The notes under the pieces: model-generated | What the model was told of the DNA's origin: nothing | Database searches by the model: none | Seen by the model: the letters and a program-made list of their open reading frames with translations, nothing else | In this document: positions 51,397 to 62,866 of the stretch, piece by piece | Layout of the letters: each line of letters starts with the position of its first letter | Numbering within the stretch: the first letter of the stretch is position 1 | Translations under genes and position numbers: made by a program | Assembly (NCBI RefSeq): GCF_030676415.1 | Contig: NZ_JAUUTW010000001.1 | Coordinates: 186,001-250,000 of the forward strand | Length of the DNA: 64,000 bases | Reading direction: 5' to 3' | DNA from: Peribacillus frigoritolerans | GTDB taxonomy: Bacteria; Bacillota; Bacilli; Bacillales; DSM-1321

Positions 51397-51559
51397 CTCT
51401 TATCAAGAGAGGTGGAGGGATGTGCCCGATGAAACCCGGCAACCGACAAGGAGATTTCCTTGGAAAGGTGCCAATTCACACAAAGTTTAATCACTTTGGA
51501 AGATGAGAGGAAGGCCTGTTTCTTCACCTGCCTTTCTGCTCATGCAGAAAGGTTTTTTC
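51397..51559 (+). ncRNA. SAM-I (S-box) riboswitch of metNPQ
   Basis: Aptamer 51397-51510 with CTCTTATCAAGAGAGGTGGAG, GGGATGTGCCCGATGAAACCC, GGCAACC, AAGGTGCCAATTC and the closing GATGAGAG pairing with CTCTTATC. The terminator is a perfect 9-bp stem (51531-51539 and 51544-51552), TCAT loop and six T residues. About 100 bases separate it from metN. Confidence 0.94.
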
Positions 51560-51658
51560 TATTTTAATAGGGAAAAATGATATGAGAAATAGACTAATAA
51601 TGTAGAGAAATCAACTAAGTTCATAGGTTTTATTGGATAAAAAAAGAGGTGAGGATTA

Positions 51659-52693
51659 ATGATTACATTGACGAAAGTCAGTAAGCTGTTCCGTACAGGA
51701 AAAGGAAACAGTGAGACGATCAAGGCTGTAAATAATGTGAATGTTGAAATAAATAAAGGCGAGATTTTCGGTATCATCGGTTACAGTGGGGCGGGGAAGA
51801 GTACTTTGATCAGAATGCTCAATGGATTGGAAACACCCACAGAGGGATCCGTTGTGGTGGCTGAAAAGGAAATTTCAAAAATTAAAGGGGCTCAGCTCCG
51901 TAAGGCCCGTCAAGAAATCAGCATGATTTTCCAACATTTCAATCTATTATGGTCAAGGACCGTTCAGGAAAATATTTCTTTCCCGTTGGAAATTTCAGGA
52001 ATTTCTAAAACTGAACGAACCAAGCGTGTGAATGAATTGATCAAGTTAGTCGGACTGGAAGGCAGGGAAAAGGCCTATCCTTCACAATTAAGCGGAGGGC
52101 AAAAGCAAAGGGTGGGGATAGCCAGGGCTCTGGCAAATGATCCTAAAGTGCTGCTTTGTGATGAGGCGACTTCTGCATTGGATCCACAGACTACCGACTC
52201 CATACTCGAATTGCTTGTTGACATCAATCAGCGCCTGGGATTGACGATCGTTTTGATAACACATGAAATGCATGTAATACGTAAAATCTGTCATCGCGTC
52301 GCCGTGATGGAAAGCGGGCAAGTTGTTGAACAGGGTCCTGTCCTGGATGTTTTCAAGAATCCTAAAGAACAAATGACGAAGCGTTTCGTGCAACAAGTAA
52401 CGGAACCGGAAGAAACGAAAGAAACGATGGACCATTTGCTCGAACGCTATCCTGCAGGCAAAGTGATTCAATTGACCTTTGTAGGTGATCATGCAGAAAG
52501 CCCGTTGATCACCAAGCTTGTACGGAACTTCGAGTTGGATGTCAATATCGTTCAAGGTAAGATATCCCAAACAAGAAGCGGTTCATATGGAACATTGTTT
52601 ATCCATCTTGATGGCACAGAGGATGAAATGCTCCGCGCAATCGAATTCATTAAAGCACAGCAGGTAGGCGTGGAGGTGATTACTCATGCTTGA
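51659..52693 (+). CDS. metN: Methionine ABC transporter ATP-binding protein
   Basis: ATPase of the D/L-methionine importer. 344 residues: Walker A GYSGAGKSTLI, Q-loop MIFQHFNLL, signature LSGGQKQRVGIARAL, Walker B VLLCDEATSALD, H-loop LITHEMHV. The C-terminal about 80 residues form the NIL regulatory domain (KVIQLTFVGDHAESPLITKLVRNFELDVNIVQGKISQT), which binds methionine and inhibits uptake in MetN homologues. AAGAGGTGAGGATTA precedes ATG 51659. It overlaps metP by eight bases. S-box regulated. Confidence 0.95.
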   Translation: MITLTKVSKLFRTGKGNSETIKAVNNVNVEINKGEIFGIIGYSGAGKSTLIRMLNGLETPTEGSVVVAEKEISKIKGAQLRKARQEISMIFQHFNLLWSRTVQENISFPLEISGISKTERTKRVNELIKLVGLEGREKAYPSQLSGGQKQRVGIARALANDPKVLLCDEATSALDPQTTDSILELLVDINQRLGLTIVLITHEMHVIRKICHRVAVMESGQVVEQGPVLDVFKNPKEQMTKRFVQQVTEPEETKETMDHLLERYPAGKVIQLTFVGDHAESPLITKLVRNFELDVNIVQGKISQTRSGSYGTLFIHLDGTEDEMLRAIEFIKAQQVGVEVITHA

Positions 52694-53354
52694 AGAATTA
52701 TTGCCGAATGTTGATTGGGAAGACATTATTGAAGCAACGAAAGAAACGCTTTACATGACAAGCGTCTCTGTAGTGGCAACCTTTTTTATAGGCATAATAT
52801 TAGGATTGATCCTGTTCCTGACAGGGAAGGGGAATATGTGGGGAAACCGGGCAGTCAACGGGATCATGAGTGCTGTCGTCAATATATTCCGTTCCATTCC
52901 ATTTCTTATTTTAATCGTGCTGCTCATTCCTTTCACTAAAGCGCTTGTCGGTTCCATGATCGGACAGAACGCTGCACTGCCGGCACTTATTATCGGTGCG
53001 GCCCCATTTTATGCACGTATGGTTGAAATCGGCCTTCGTGAAATCGATAAAGGTGTAATTGAAGCCGCTAAATCGATGGGGGCAAAAACGAGCACGATCA
53101 TTTGGAAGGTCCTTCTTCCAGAGTCGATGCCTGCCCTTATTTCAGGGATTACGGTAACATCGATTGCATTGGTTGGATATACCGCAATGGCCGGGGTCAT
53201 AGGCGCAGGCGGGCTTGGTAATCTAGCCTATTTGGACGGTTATCAAAGAAATCAAAATGACGTTACGCTTGTAGCGACTATCGTTATTCTCATTATCGTC
53301 TTCATAATTCAAATTATTGGAGATGTGATTACATCTAAATTGGACAAAAGATAA
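52686..53354 (+). CDS. metP: Methionine ABC transporter permease
   Basis: Five-helix membrane subunit of the methionine importer, 222 residues. The BPD-permease coupling helix region is EIDKGVIEAAKSMGAKTSTIIWKVLLPESMPALISG; preceding NIFRSIPFLILIVLLIP and following YTAMAGVIGAGGLGNLAY are typical MetI/MetP features. It starts inside metN and is followed after six to fifteen bases by metQ. Named metP in B. subtilis (metI in Gram-negatives). Confidence 0.94.
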   Translation: MLEELLPNVDWEDIIEATKETLYMTSVSVVATFFIGIILGLILFLTGKGNMWGNRAVNGIMSAVVNIFRSIPFLILIVLLIPFTKALVGSMIGQNAALPALIIGAAPFYARMVEIGLREIDKGVIEAAKSMGAKTSTIIWKVLLPESMPALISGITVTSIALVGYTAMAGVIGAGGLGNLAYLDGYQRNQNDVTLVATIVILIIVFIIQIIGDVITSKLDKR

Positions 53355-53369
53355 GGGGAGATGAATAGG

Positions 53370-54206
53370 ATGAAAAAGTTTTTAGGATTTGCATTAATTT
53401 TAGTGTTATCGATCGCTTTGGCTGCTTGTGGAAGTGAAAAGGATAAAAGCGGCAGTGATACGGAGAAAGAATCGAAGAAATTAGTTGTAGGGGCATCCAA
53501 TGTTCCGCATGCTGAAATCCTCGAGGAAGCTAAGCCGCTTCTTAAAGAAAAAGGAATCGAATTGGAAATCGAAACATTCCAGGACTATGTTTTACCGAAT
53601 AAGGCGTTGAAGGATAAGGAATTGGATGCTAACTACTTTCAACACATTCCATATTTAGAAGGCCAAATTAAAGAAAATGGATATGACTTCGTCAATGCTG
53701 GCGGAATCCATATCGAGCCGATTGCTCTATATTCACAAAAATATAAAAGCATTGATAAACTTCCGGAAGGCGCAACAATTATTATGAGCAGCTCTGTTGC
53801 TGATCATGGACGCGCTTTATCCCTTTTGGAAAAGAATGGCCTGATCACTTTGAAAGAAGGCATCGATAAAACGACGGCTACAACTAAAGACATCGTTGAA
53901 AATAAGAAAAACCTTAAATTCGATGCCGATTATGAAGCGGCCCTGCTTCCTAAAATTTATGAGAGTGGCGAAGGCGATGCAGTCTTGATCAACTCCAACT
54001 ATGCAATTGACGCCGGGTTGAATCCGCTTGAAGATTCGATTGCGATTGAAGATTCGGAATCACCATATGTGAATGTCATTGCCGTAAACAAAGGTGACGA
54101 AAATAAAGAAGCAATAAAAGCGCTTGTAGAAGTATTGCATTCTAAAGAAATTCAAGATTTCATTCTTGAAGAATACAAAGGTGCAGTTGTACCGGCGGAT
54201 AAATAA
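53370..54206 (+). CDS. metQ: Methionine-binding lipoprotein
   Basis: Substrate-binding subunit of the importer, 278 residues. Lipoprotein signal MKKFLGFALILVLSIALAAC gives Cys20 as the lipidated residue. NlpA/MetQ core: KLVVGASNVPHAEILEEAKPLLKEKGIELEI, LPNKALKDKELDANYFQHIPYLE, VNAGGIHIEPIALYS and ALLPKIYESGEGDAVLINSNYAIDAGLNP. I chose ATG 53370, nine bases after GGGGAG, over ATG 53361, which abuts that site. The operon ends at a perfect 17-bp terminator. Confidence 0.94.
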   Translation: MKKFLGFALILVLSIALAACGSEKDKSGSDTEKESKKLVVGASNVPHAEILEEAKPLLKEKGIELEIETFQDYVLPNKALKDKELDANYFQHIPYLEGQIKENGYDFVNAGGIHIEPIALYSQKYKSIDKLPEGATIIMSSSVADHGRALSLLEKNGLITLKEGIDKTTATTKDIVENKKNLKFDADYEAALLPKIYESGEGDAVLINSNYAIDAGLNPLEDSIAIEDSESPYVNVIAVNKGDENKEAIKALVEVLHSKEIQDFILEEYKGAVVPADK

Positions 54207-54250
54207 TTCAAGAATGGCGACCTGATTCAATTTTGGCCACAGTTTGTAAA

Positions 54251-54294
54251 AAAAAGGTTTCGGAATGTCTCATTCCGAAACCTTTTTGATTTTT
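54251..54294 (+). terminator. Terminator of metNPQ
   Basis: Perfect 17-bp stem (54251-54267 and 54271-54287) with a 3-base loop and T-rich continuation; symmetric A/T flanks make it bidirectional. Confidence 0.92.
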
Positions 54295-54315
54295 TATTGG
54301 ATTTGAAGCAGTTAA

Positions 54316-54615
54316 AGCAATTTGTACTCACGATAGCCCTCTTTATTCTTTGTTGAGTGCTTTAAAATATCGCCTATGGGCAGAGATAACAATCAAAACG
54401 TTCATATTACATATAGTCATGATTGCGGAAGAATTCTTCTTTTGTTCGAGGACGTGTATAGGGTAAAGCTGGTGTTTTGCAAGTTGCATCTGCGGCAACA
54501 GCTTCAGGTTTTCCAACTTTCTCAATCACTTGTTCAACCAGAGGCTCTAGGATACGACTACCATGAGTATTTCCGTCCCCTACATAAATCCGTTCCGGTC
54601 TGCTGCCTTATGAAA
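54316..54615 (-). pseudogene. Remnant of an IS1182-family transposase
   Basis: Minus-strand conceptual translation gives RPERIYVGDGNTHGSRILEP, LVEQVIEKVGKPEAVAADAT and TPALPYTRPRTKEEFFRNHD, then a stop, YERFDCYLCP, another stop and, after a frame change, ILKHSTKNKEGYREYK. These are the central and C-terminal blocks of IS1182-type DDE transposases (AVAADA, PYTRPRTKxxFFRKHxY, YDCYLCP, STTNKEGYREYKS). About 15-20 residues between KTPA and LPYTRPR are missing. Both ends of the insertion sequence are gone. In B. subtilis the gene between metQ and sufC is yurZ; here this scar replaces it. Confidence 0.8.
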
Positions 54616-54821
54616 TGAATAGGCAAACTGTTTGTTCTTTCATCTTTCACATAATGCTTCGCTCATAATTTTCCCCGAACCTAGAGAAAGTGAGGCGCTT
54701 TATTGGGAACCGTAACCTAAAAACCAACGGTATCATGCTGATTTCAACTTCTTCAATCGTTTTACGCATGGAACGAATAAAGACTGTAGATAAATGTGGT
54801 TCTATCTAATTTTTAATATTA

Positions 54822-54990
54822 GTGGATTGGAACGGAAGGTATGGCACTCCTGCGGAAAAAGCGAGTGCCTAAAGTGGAAAGTAACGTTCAAATTTAAAAA
54901 ACCTAAAACTGTAGACAAACTCAATTATCATCCGGTTTGTCTACAGTGTGATCCTGATTTAATTCAGGTCGTTTTTTCATGTTTAATCAT
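54822..54990. repeat. Degenerate intergenic repeat with hairpin and terminator-like tail
   Basis: GGATTGGAACGGAAGG, GGCACTCCTGCGGAAAAAGCGAGTGCC and GGAAAGTAACGTTC are eroded blocks of the familiar Bacillaceae dispersed repeat, shortened internally. Immediately after comes a perfect 13-bp inverted repeat, ACTGTAGACAAAC (54908-54920) and GTTTGTCTACAGT (54935-54947), and then CCTGA/TCAGG (54953-54968) followed by six T residues. No gene is supported in 54616-55039. Confidence 0.55.
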
Positions 54991-55039
54991 GAAAGTGAAG
55001 GGTATAGAGAAAATGAAGGTAATAAAATGATACACAAAT

Positions 55040-55243
55040 TTGAAAGGATGGTTCACTATCAATACTCTAGATTTAAATGTAACAAGCGAAATGGAAAAGG
55101 CGATGCAGTCTTCACATGGGATTGGCTACAGTGAGTACAGTCGAAACTTAGACCTACGTATCGAGGTTGAGAAAGAACGGGATAGGGAACATGTAAAGTG
55201 CAACAAAATGGTCAAGGACCTACAACGCAAAATTCACGGCTAA
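55040..55243 (+). CDS. Possible small hypothetical protein
   Basis: A 67-codon frame from TTG 55040 (an alternative start is ATG 55073). The product is highly charged and probably helical: NTLDLNVTSEMEKAMQSSHG, YSEYSRNLDLRIEVEKERDR, EHVKCNKMVKDLQRKIHG. I recognise no family, and no good ribosome site precedes either start. The surroundings are IS and repeat debris, so this may be a fragment of a larger lost gene. Low confidence that it is expressed. Confidence 0.22.
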   Translation: MKGWFTINTLDLNVTSEMEKAMQSSHGIGYSEYSRNLDLRIEVEKERDREHVKCNKMVKDLQRKIHG

Positions 55244-55262
55244 GCATATAAAAGAGTTCTTT

Positions 55263-55365
55263 AAAAGATCGGTCTGTAGAGGTAAAATGGAAAGTGGTCC
55301 ATAAAATAAGGGTTTCCTTATTGGATAAACTTACATAATGCCTGGCAGTCCGATCTTTTTCTTTT
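55263..55365. repeat. Large hairpin element of about 100 bases
   Basis: Outer arms AAAAGATCGGTCTG (55263-55276) and CAGTCCGATCTTTT (55346-55359) pair over 14 bases with one mismatch and end in a T run. Inside is a second perfect stem, AATAAGG (55305-55311) and CCTTATT (55316-55322). The layout resembles a MITE, an insertion-sequence end or a structured RNA; which one is open. Bases 55366-55694 otherwise hold the suf leader and no supported gene. Confidence 0.5.
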
Positions 55366-55636
55366 TGAAGCGGAACGTTCATACCTTGCAATCGAATTCT
55401 TTGAACATATATTAATAAGGAAGAAGATTTGCCGAATAATAAGATAATTTTAACAAAAGCTAAAATAAGTATGATTATGCAGTAAACAGGCTATATCTGT
55501 TAGTATTGAAAGAATAGGACAGGTTTTTAACATGGAAGAAGTAGAAACCTCTATCTATTTAGTTGATTCCAAATTGGATTTGTTATAAAATTGGAATGAG
55601 AATAAAGTGAGAATGCTTTTACGTAAATTATAGTAA

Positions 55637-55657
55637 AGAAAGTAATCTTTACTTTCT
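55637..55657 (+). other. Hairpin in the sufC leader
   Basis: AGAAAGTAA-TCT-TTACTTTCT, a perfect 9-bp stem with a 3-base loop, ends about 25 bases before the sufC ribosome site. A TTTACGTAAA palindrome lies just upstream (about 55617-55627). It could be an mRNA stabiliser or an operator. Confidence 0.4.
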
Positions 55658-55694
55658 GGTAATAAAAATGGAATTAGTTCACGGAGGTATTATT

Positions 55695-56480
55695 ATGTCA
55701 GCTTCTACATTAACGGTTAAAGATCTTCACGTATCAATTGAAGGTAAAGAGATTTTAAAAGGGGTAAACCTTGAAGTCAAAGGTGGAGAAATCCATGCGA
55801 TCATGGGACCAAATGGAACTGGTAAATCCACTTTATCATCAGCGATCATGGGTCATCCTAAATATGAAGTAACTAGCGGAAGCATCACATTCGATGGTGA
55901 AGATGTATTGGAAATGGAAGTCGACGAGCGCGCTCGTGTCGGTCTATTCCTAGCTATGCAATATCCAAGTGAAATCAGCGGTGTTACAAATGCTGACTTC
56001 TTACGTTCTTCCATTAACGCACGCCGTGAAGAAGGCGATGAAATTTCATTGATGAAATTCATCCGTCAAATGGACCAAAAAATGGAATTCCTTGAAATGG
56101 ACGAAGATATGGCGCAACGCTATTTGAATGAAGGTTTCTCTGGCGGAGAGAAAAAACGCAACGAGATTCTTCAATTAATGATGATCCAACCTAAAATTGC
56201 AATCTTGGATGAAATTGATTCAGGTCTAGATATCGATGCACTTAAAGTCGTTTCAAAAGGAATCAATGAAATGCGCGGAGAAGACTTTGGATGCTTGATC
56301 ATCACTCACTACCAACGTCTATTAAATTACATCACTCCTGATTTTGTACATGTTATGATGCAGGGACGTGTCGTAAAATCAGGTGGTCCTGAACTTGCTG
56401 CCCGCTTGGAAGCGGAAGGTTATGACTGGATTAAACAAGAATTGGGCATTGAAGACGAAACTGTTGGCGAAGAAGCGTAA
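55695..56480 (+). CDS. sufC: Fe-S cluster assembly ATPase SufC
   Basis: ABC-type ATPase of the SUF iron-sulfur assembly machine, working with SufB and SufD in the cytosol. 261 residues: Walker A GPNGTGKST (about 37-45), Q-loop LAMQYPSEISGV, signature FSGGEKKRNEI, Walker B IAILDEIDSGLD, H-loop IITHYQRLL. EIDSGLD in place of the usual Walker B dipeptide is the SufC hallmark. ATG 55695 follows CACGGAGGTATTATT; the frame is open a little upstream without a signal. First gene of sufCDSUB, which is the essential Fe-S system of Bacilli. Confidence 0.96.
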   Translation: MSASTLTVKDLHVSIEGKEILKGVNLEVKGGEIHAIMGPNGTGKSTLSSAIMGHPKYEVTSGSITFDGEDVLEMEVDERARVGLFLAMQYPSEISGVTNADFLRSSINARREEGDEISLMKFIRQMDQKMEFLEMDEDMAQRYLNEGFSGGEKKRNEILQLMMIQPKIAILDEIDSGLDIDALKVVSKGINEMRGEDFGCLIITHYQRLLNYITPDFVHVMMQGRVVKSGGPELAARLEAEGYDWIKQELGIEDETVGEEA

Positions 56481-56495
56481 GTAGGAGGATTTGCA

Positions 56496-59444
<2,949 letters not shown>

Positions 59445-59499
59445 TTAAATTAAAATGAGCTGTTGTAATTCAGCCATTTGAAATGGAGGAATACGAGCT

Positions 59500-60897
59500 A
59501 TGGCAAAGAAAATGCCTGAAATCGGCGATTATAAATATGGCTTTGCGGATAAAGATGTTTCCATCTTCCGTTCAAAGCGTGGTCTGACAAAAGAAATCGT
59601 GGAAGAAATTTCTCGAATGAAGGATGAACCGCAATGGATGCTTGACTTCCGTTTGAAATCATTGGAGCATTTCTACAACATGCCAATGCCTCAATGGGGC
59701 GGCGACATGCAGAGCCTGAACTTTGATGAAATCACATACTATGTTAAGCCTTCGGAGAAATCAGAGAAGTCTTGGGATGAAGTTCCTGAAGAAATCAAAC
59801 AGACTTTTGATAAATTGGGAATTCCAGAAGCCGAACAAAAATATCTTGCCGGCGTATCTGCTCAATATGAATCAGAAGTGGTTTACCATAGCATGAAAGT
59901 GGAATTGGAAGATTTGGGTATCGTGTTTAAAGATACGGACTCAGCACTTCGTGAAAATGAAGATATTTTCCGTGAGCATTTTGGAAAAACAATCCCGCCC
60001 ACTGACAATAAATTCTCGGCATTGAACTCAGCAGTTTGGTCAGGTGGATCTTTCATCTATGTACCAAAAGGCGTTAAAGTGGATACTCCGCTTCAAGCTT
60101 ATTTCCGGATTAACTCTGAAAACATGGGGCAATTCGAACGTACGCTAATCATTGTTGATGAAGGCGCATCCGTTCACTATGTAGAAGGTTGTACAGCTCC
60201 TGTTTATACAACTAACTCCCTTCATAGTGCGGTTGTTGAAATCGTCATCAAGAAAGATGCTTACTGCCGTTACACGACAATCCAAAACTGGGCAAACAAC
60301 GTGTTTAACCTGGTTACGAAACGTGCGGTTTGTGACGCTAACGCAACAATGGAATGGATCGATGGTAACATCGGTTCCAAATTGACAATGAAATATCCAG
60401 CTGTCATCTTGAAAGGTGAAGGTGCCCGCGGTATGACATTATCCATTGCCATTGCCGGCAAAGGCCAACACCAAGACGCTGGAGCAAAAATGATTCACCT
60501 AGCGCCAAATACATCTTCAACGATCGTATCAAAATCAATTTCTAAACAGGGCGGTAAAGTAACATACCGTGGTATCGTTCATTTCGGACGTAAAGCGGAT
60601 GGAGCTCGTTCCAACATTGAATGTGATACATTAATCATGGATAATCAGTCTACATCTGATACAATCCCTTACAATGAAATCTTGAATGATAACATTTCCC
60701 TTGAACACGAAGCGAAGGTTTCCAAAGTATCTGAAGAACAGTTGTTCTACTTGATGAGCCGCGGAATTTCTGAGCAAGAAGCAACGGAAATGATCGTAAT
60801 GGGCTTCATCGAACCGTTTACAAAAGAACTTCCAATGGAATATGCGGTTGAAATGAACCGTCTGATCAAGTTCGAAATGGAAGGCTCCATCGGATAA
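59500..60897 (+). CDS. sufB: Fe-S cluster assembly protein SufB
   Basis: Scaffold on which the cluster is built. 465 residues. Conserved blocks: [89 protein letters not shown] and [21 protein letters not shown]. The cysteine in IECDTL is the likely sulfur-accepting residue and EGCTAP another conserved Cys. ATGGAGGAATACGAGCT precedes ATG 59500. Last gene of the operon, closed by a terminator. Confidence 0.96.
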   Translation: MAKKMPEIGDYKYGFADKDVSIFRSKRGLTKEIVEEISRMKDEPQWMLDFRLKSLEHFYNMPMPQWGGDMQSLNFDEITYYVKPSEKSEKSWDEVPEEIKQTFDKLGIPEAEQKYLAGVSAQYESEVVYHSMKVELEDLGIVFKDTDSALRENEDIFREHFGKTIPPTDNKFSALNSAVWSGGSFIYVPKGVKVDTPLQAYFRINSENMGQFERTLIIVDEGASVHYVEGCTAPVYTTNSLHSAVVEIVIKKDAYCRYTTIQNWANNVFNLVTKRAVCDANATMEWIDGNIGSKLTMKYPAVILKGEGARGMTLSIAIAGKGQHQDAGAKMIHLAPNTSSTIVSKSISKQGGKVTYRGIVHFGRKADGARSNIECDTLIMDNQSTSDTIPYNEILNDNISLEHEAKVSKVSEEQLFYLMSRGISEQEATEMIVMGFIEPFTKELPMEYAVEMNRLIKFEMEGSIG

Positions 60898-60943
60898 TAA
60901 CCGACTGGCCGGCCTGTAAGGCGATTTAGATAACCATTCATAC

Positions 60944-60980
60944 AAAAGCCTGCCGGGTCTGACTGGCAGGCTTTTTGTTT
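60944..60980 (+). terminator. Terminator of sufCDSUB
   Basis: Perfect 11-bp stem (60944-60954 and 60965-60975), 10-base loop, T-rich tail. Confidence 0.9.
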
Positions 60981-61083
60981 TGATATTCGGCACCCTTAGT
61001 CCAAAGATTAGATATGGCTCAATGAGGGTAAAAAAACAACAAAAGAAGAAGTCAGAAATGGGGCCTGTCCCGAAGGAGTGATG

Positions 61084-61938
61084 ATGCAGATGATTTATGT
61101 TGGTGTGACCGGTTGGGGTGATCATGATAGTTTGTATCATGGCGGTGTGTCCCAACGTGATAAACTCAAAGAATATGGGGCTCATTTTCCCGTTGTGGAG
61201 GTGGATGCCTCATTTTATGCAATCCAGCCAAAGAGGAACAGTGAAAAGTGGGTATCCGAGACGCCAGCATCATTCCAGTTTGTCGTTAAAGCCTATCAAG
61301 GGATGACAGGACATCAGCGTGGGGAAATCCCATTTGAAAGTAAGAAGGAAATGTTCAAGGCATTTCGCGACTCTCTGGAAGCTTATCAGAAGTCCGGCAA
61401 GCTCGCGATGGTCTTATTTCAGTTTCCGCCATGGTTTGATTGTAAACGTGAAAATGTGAATTACCTACGGTGGTGCAAAGCTGAAATGGCCGATATTCCA
61501 GCTGCCATAGAATTTCGGAATCAAAGCTGGTACAGACCCGGCGTAGTCCAGCAAACTTTGGACTTTATCGAAAAGGAAGGCTGGATCCATACTGTATGCG
61601 ATGAGCCGCAGGCTGGGGAGGGATCCATTCCTGTCGTTCTGCATGCCACCGATAAAGATAAAACCCTGATACGCTTTCATGGGCGTAACCTGCATGGTTG
61701 GCAAAGGTCTTCTTCGGGGGATAATTGGCGTGAGGTCAGGTACTTATATAGATATAATCAGCAGGAATTGATTGAATGGGTGGAGAAAATCAGGATATTG
61801 GAAAAGGAGTCCAAGGAGATATATGTCCTGTTCAATAATAACTCAGGCGGAGATGCCGCTGATAATGCCAAACAAATGATTGAGTTACTTGGTATAGAAT
61901 ATGAAGGACTGGCTCCTAAGCAGCTTGGTTTGTTTTAA
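61084..61938 (+). CDS. yunF: DUF72 family protein (YunF-like)
   Basis: 284-residue TIM-barrel-like protein of DUF72. The family opening is MQMIYVGVTGWGDHDSLY; further blocks are YGAHFPVVEVDASFYAIQPKRNSEKWVSETPASFQFVVKAYQGMTGH, KLAMVLFQFPPWFDC, AAIEFRNQSWY, IRFHGRN and IYVLFNNNSGGDAADNAKQMIELLG. Conserved polar residues suggest an enzyme, but no activity is established. Among four clustered starts I chose ATG 61084 (five bases after AAGGAG). In B. subtilis yunF, yunE and yunD are neighbours, as here. Confidence 0.85.
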   Translation: MQMIYVGVTGWGDHDSLYHGGVSQRDKLKEYGAHFPVVEVDASFYAIQPKRNSEKWVSETPASFQFVVKAYQGMTGHQRGEIPFESKKEMFKAFRDSLEAYQKSGKLAMVLFQFPPWFDCKRENVNYLRWCKAEMADIPAAIEFRNQSWYRPGVVQQTLDFIEKEGWIHTVCDEPQAGEGSIPVVLHATDKDKTLIRFHGRNLHGWQRSSSGDNWREVRYLYRYNQQELIEWVEKIRILEKESKEIYVLFNNNSGGDAADNAKQMIELLGIEYEGLAPKQLGLF

Positions 61939-62022
61939 GAGGAATTATATAATTAATAAATAGATGATGTGACAAGCTAGTAGAGGTAATATCCTCACAA
62001 ACAGGTAAAGGCGGATTTCTTC

Positions 62023-62850
62023 ATGGTATGGTTAGTATTAGTGGGTATTGGATTATTAGCGGGATCAATCGGCGCTCTTGTCGGTCTGGGCGGCGGCATC
62101 ATCATTGTGCCTTCTCTTTTATATTTAGGTACATCTACAAATATTATCGATGAGCTGACTCCTCAGGTCGCCGTAGGTGTTTCAACCGTAATCATGATTT
62201 TTACCGGCTTATCTTCCACTTTATCTTATTTAAAACATAAAGTGGTGGATTATAAGGCCGGCTTAATCTTTTTTATTGGCAGTGCACCTGGTGGAATAAT
62301 AGGGGCCTATGTGAATAAAAACCTTAACGCCGAAGCTTTTTCATTGTACTTTGGAATTTTCATGGTGTTCATGGCTATCGTGTTATTAGTGAAAAATCGT
62401 TTGAAGCCAATGCTTTTCAAGCCTGGAAAAGGAAAGATAGTGAAAACGTATAAAACTGAAAATGGACATTCATTTTCCTATGGTTACCACCCCTTGTTAG
62501 CGGTATTGATATCTTTTGTCGTGGGATTCAGCTCCGGGTTATTTGGAATTGGCGGTGGTGCCTTAATGGTTCCTGTCATGATGCTTCTTTTCTTCTTCCC
62601 TCCGCATATGGCTGTAGCAACTTCGATGTTCATGGTATTTCTATCTTCCATCACTAATTCGATTACGCATATTTCCCTTGGAAATGTAAATTGGCCATAT
62701 GCTTTTGCCCTGATTCCTGGTGCATGGTTCGGTGCTAAATTGGGCGCATTAATAAATACGCGCCTAAAGAGTTCGTCGTTGGAAAATATGTTGAAAATAG
62801 TGCTGATAATCATTGGTTTACGTCTTATATATCAAGGTATTACAGGATAA
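62023..62850 (+). CDS. yunE: TauE/SafE family membrane transporter (YunE-like)
   Basis: 275 residues, about eight helices in two repeats, a putative anion exporter or importer (sulfite, sulfoacetate or related organosulfur in studied members). The paired motifs GSIGALVGLGGGIIIVPSLLYLG (near residue 10) and GFSSGLFGIGGGALMVPVMMLLFFFPPHMAVATSMFMVF (near residue 170) mark the family. AAAGGCGGATTTCTTC precedes ATG 62023. Placement next to yunF and yunD agrees with B. subtilis. Substrate unknown. Confidence 0.85.
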   Translation: MVWLVLVGIGLLAGSIGALVGLGGGIIIVPSLLYLGTSTNIIDELTPQVAVGVSTVIMIFTGLSSTLSYLKHKVVDYKAGLIFFIGSAPGGIIGAYVNKNLNAEAFSLYFGIFMVFMAIVLLVKNRLKPMLFKPGKGKIVKTYKTENGHSFSYGYHPLLAVLISFVVGFSSGLFGIGGGALMVPVMMLLFFFPPHMAVATSMFMVFLSSITNSITHISLGNVNWPYAFALIPGAWFGAKLGALINTRLKSSSLENMLKIVLIIIGLRLIYQGITG

Positions 62851-62866
62851 ACGAGGAGGAGAAATG

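Noticed and set aside
54794..55030. 78-codon frame through the degenerate repeat
   Set aside because: It runs through the inverted repeat and terminator-like hairpin, so coding is implausible.
55531..55587. 18-codon frame before suf as a leader peptide
   Set aside because: No ribosome site before its ATG and no attenuator structure paired with it.
60631..61185. 184-codon antisense frame across the sufB end and terminator
   Set aside because: Overlaps sufB, its terminator and the yunF start; no start signal or motif.
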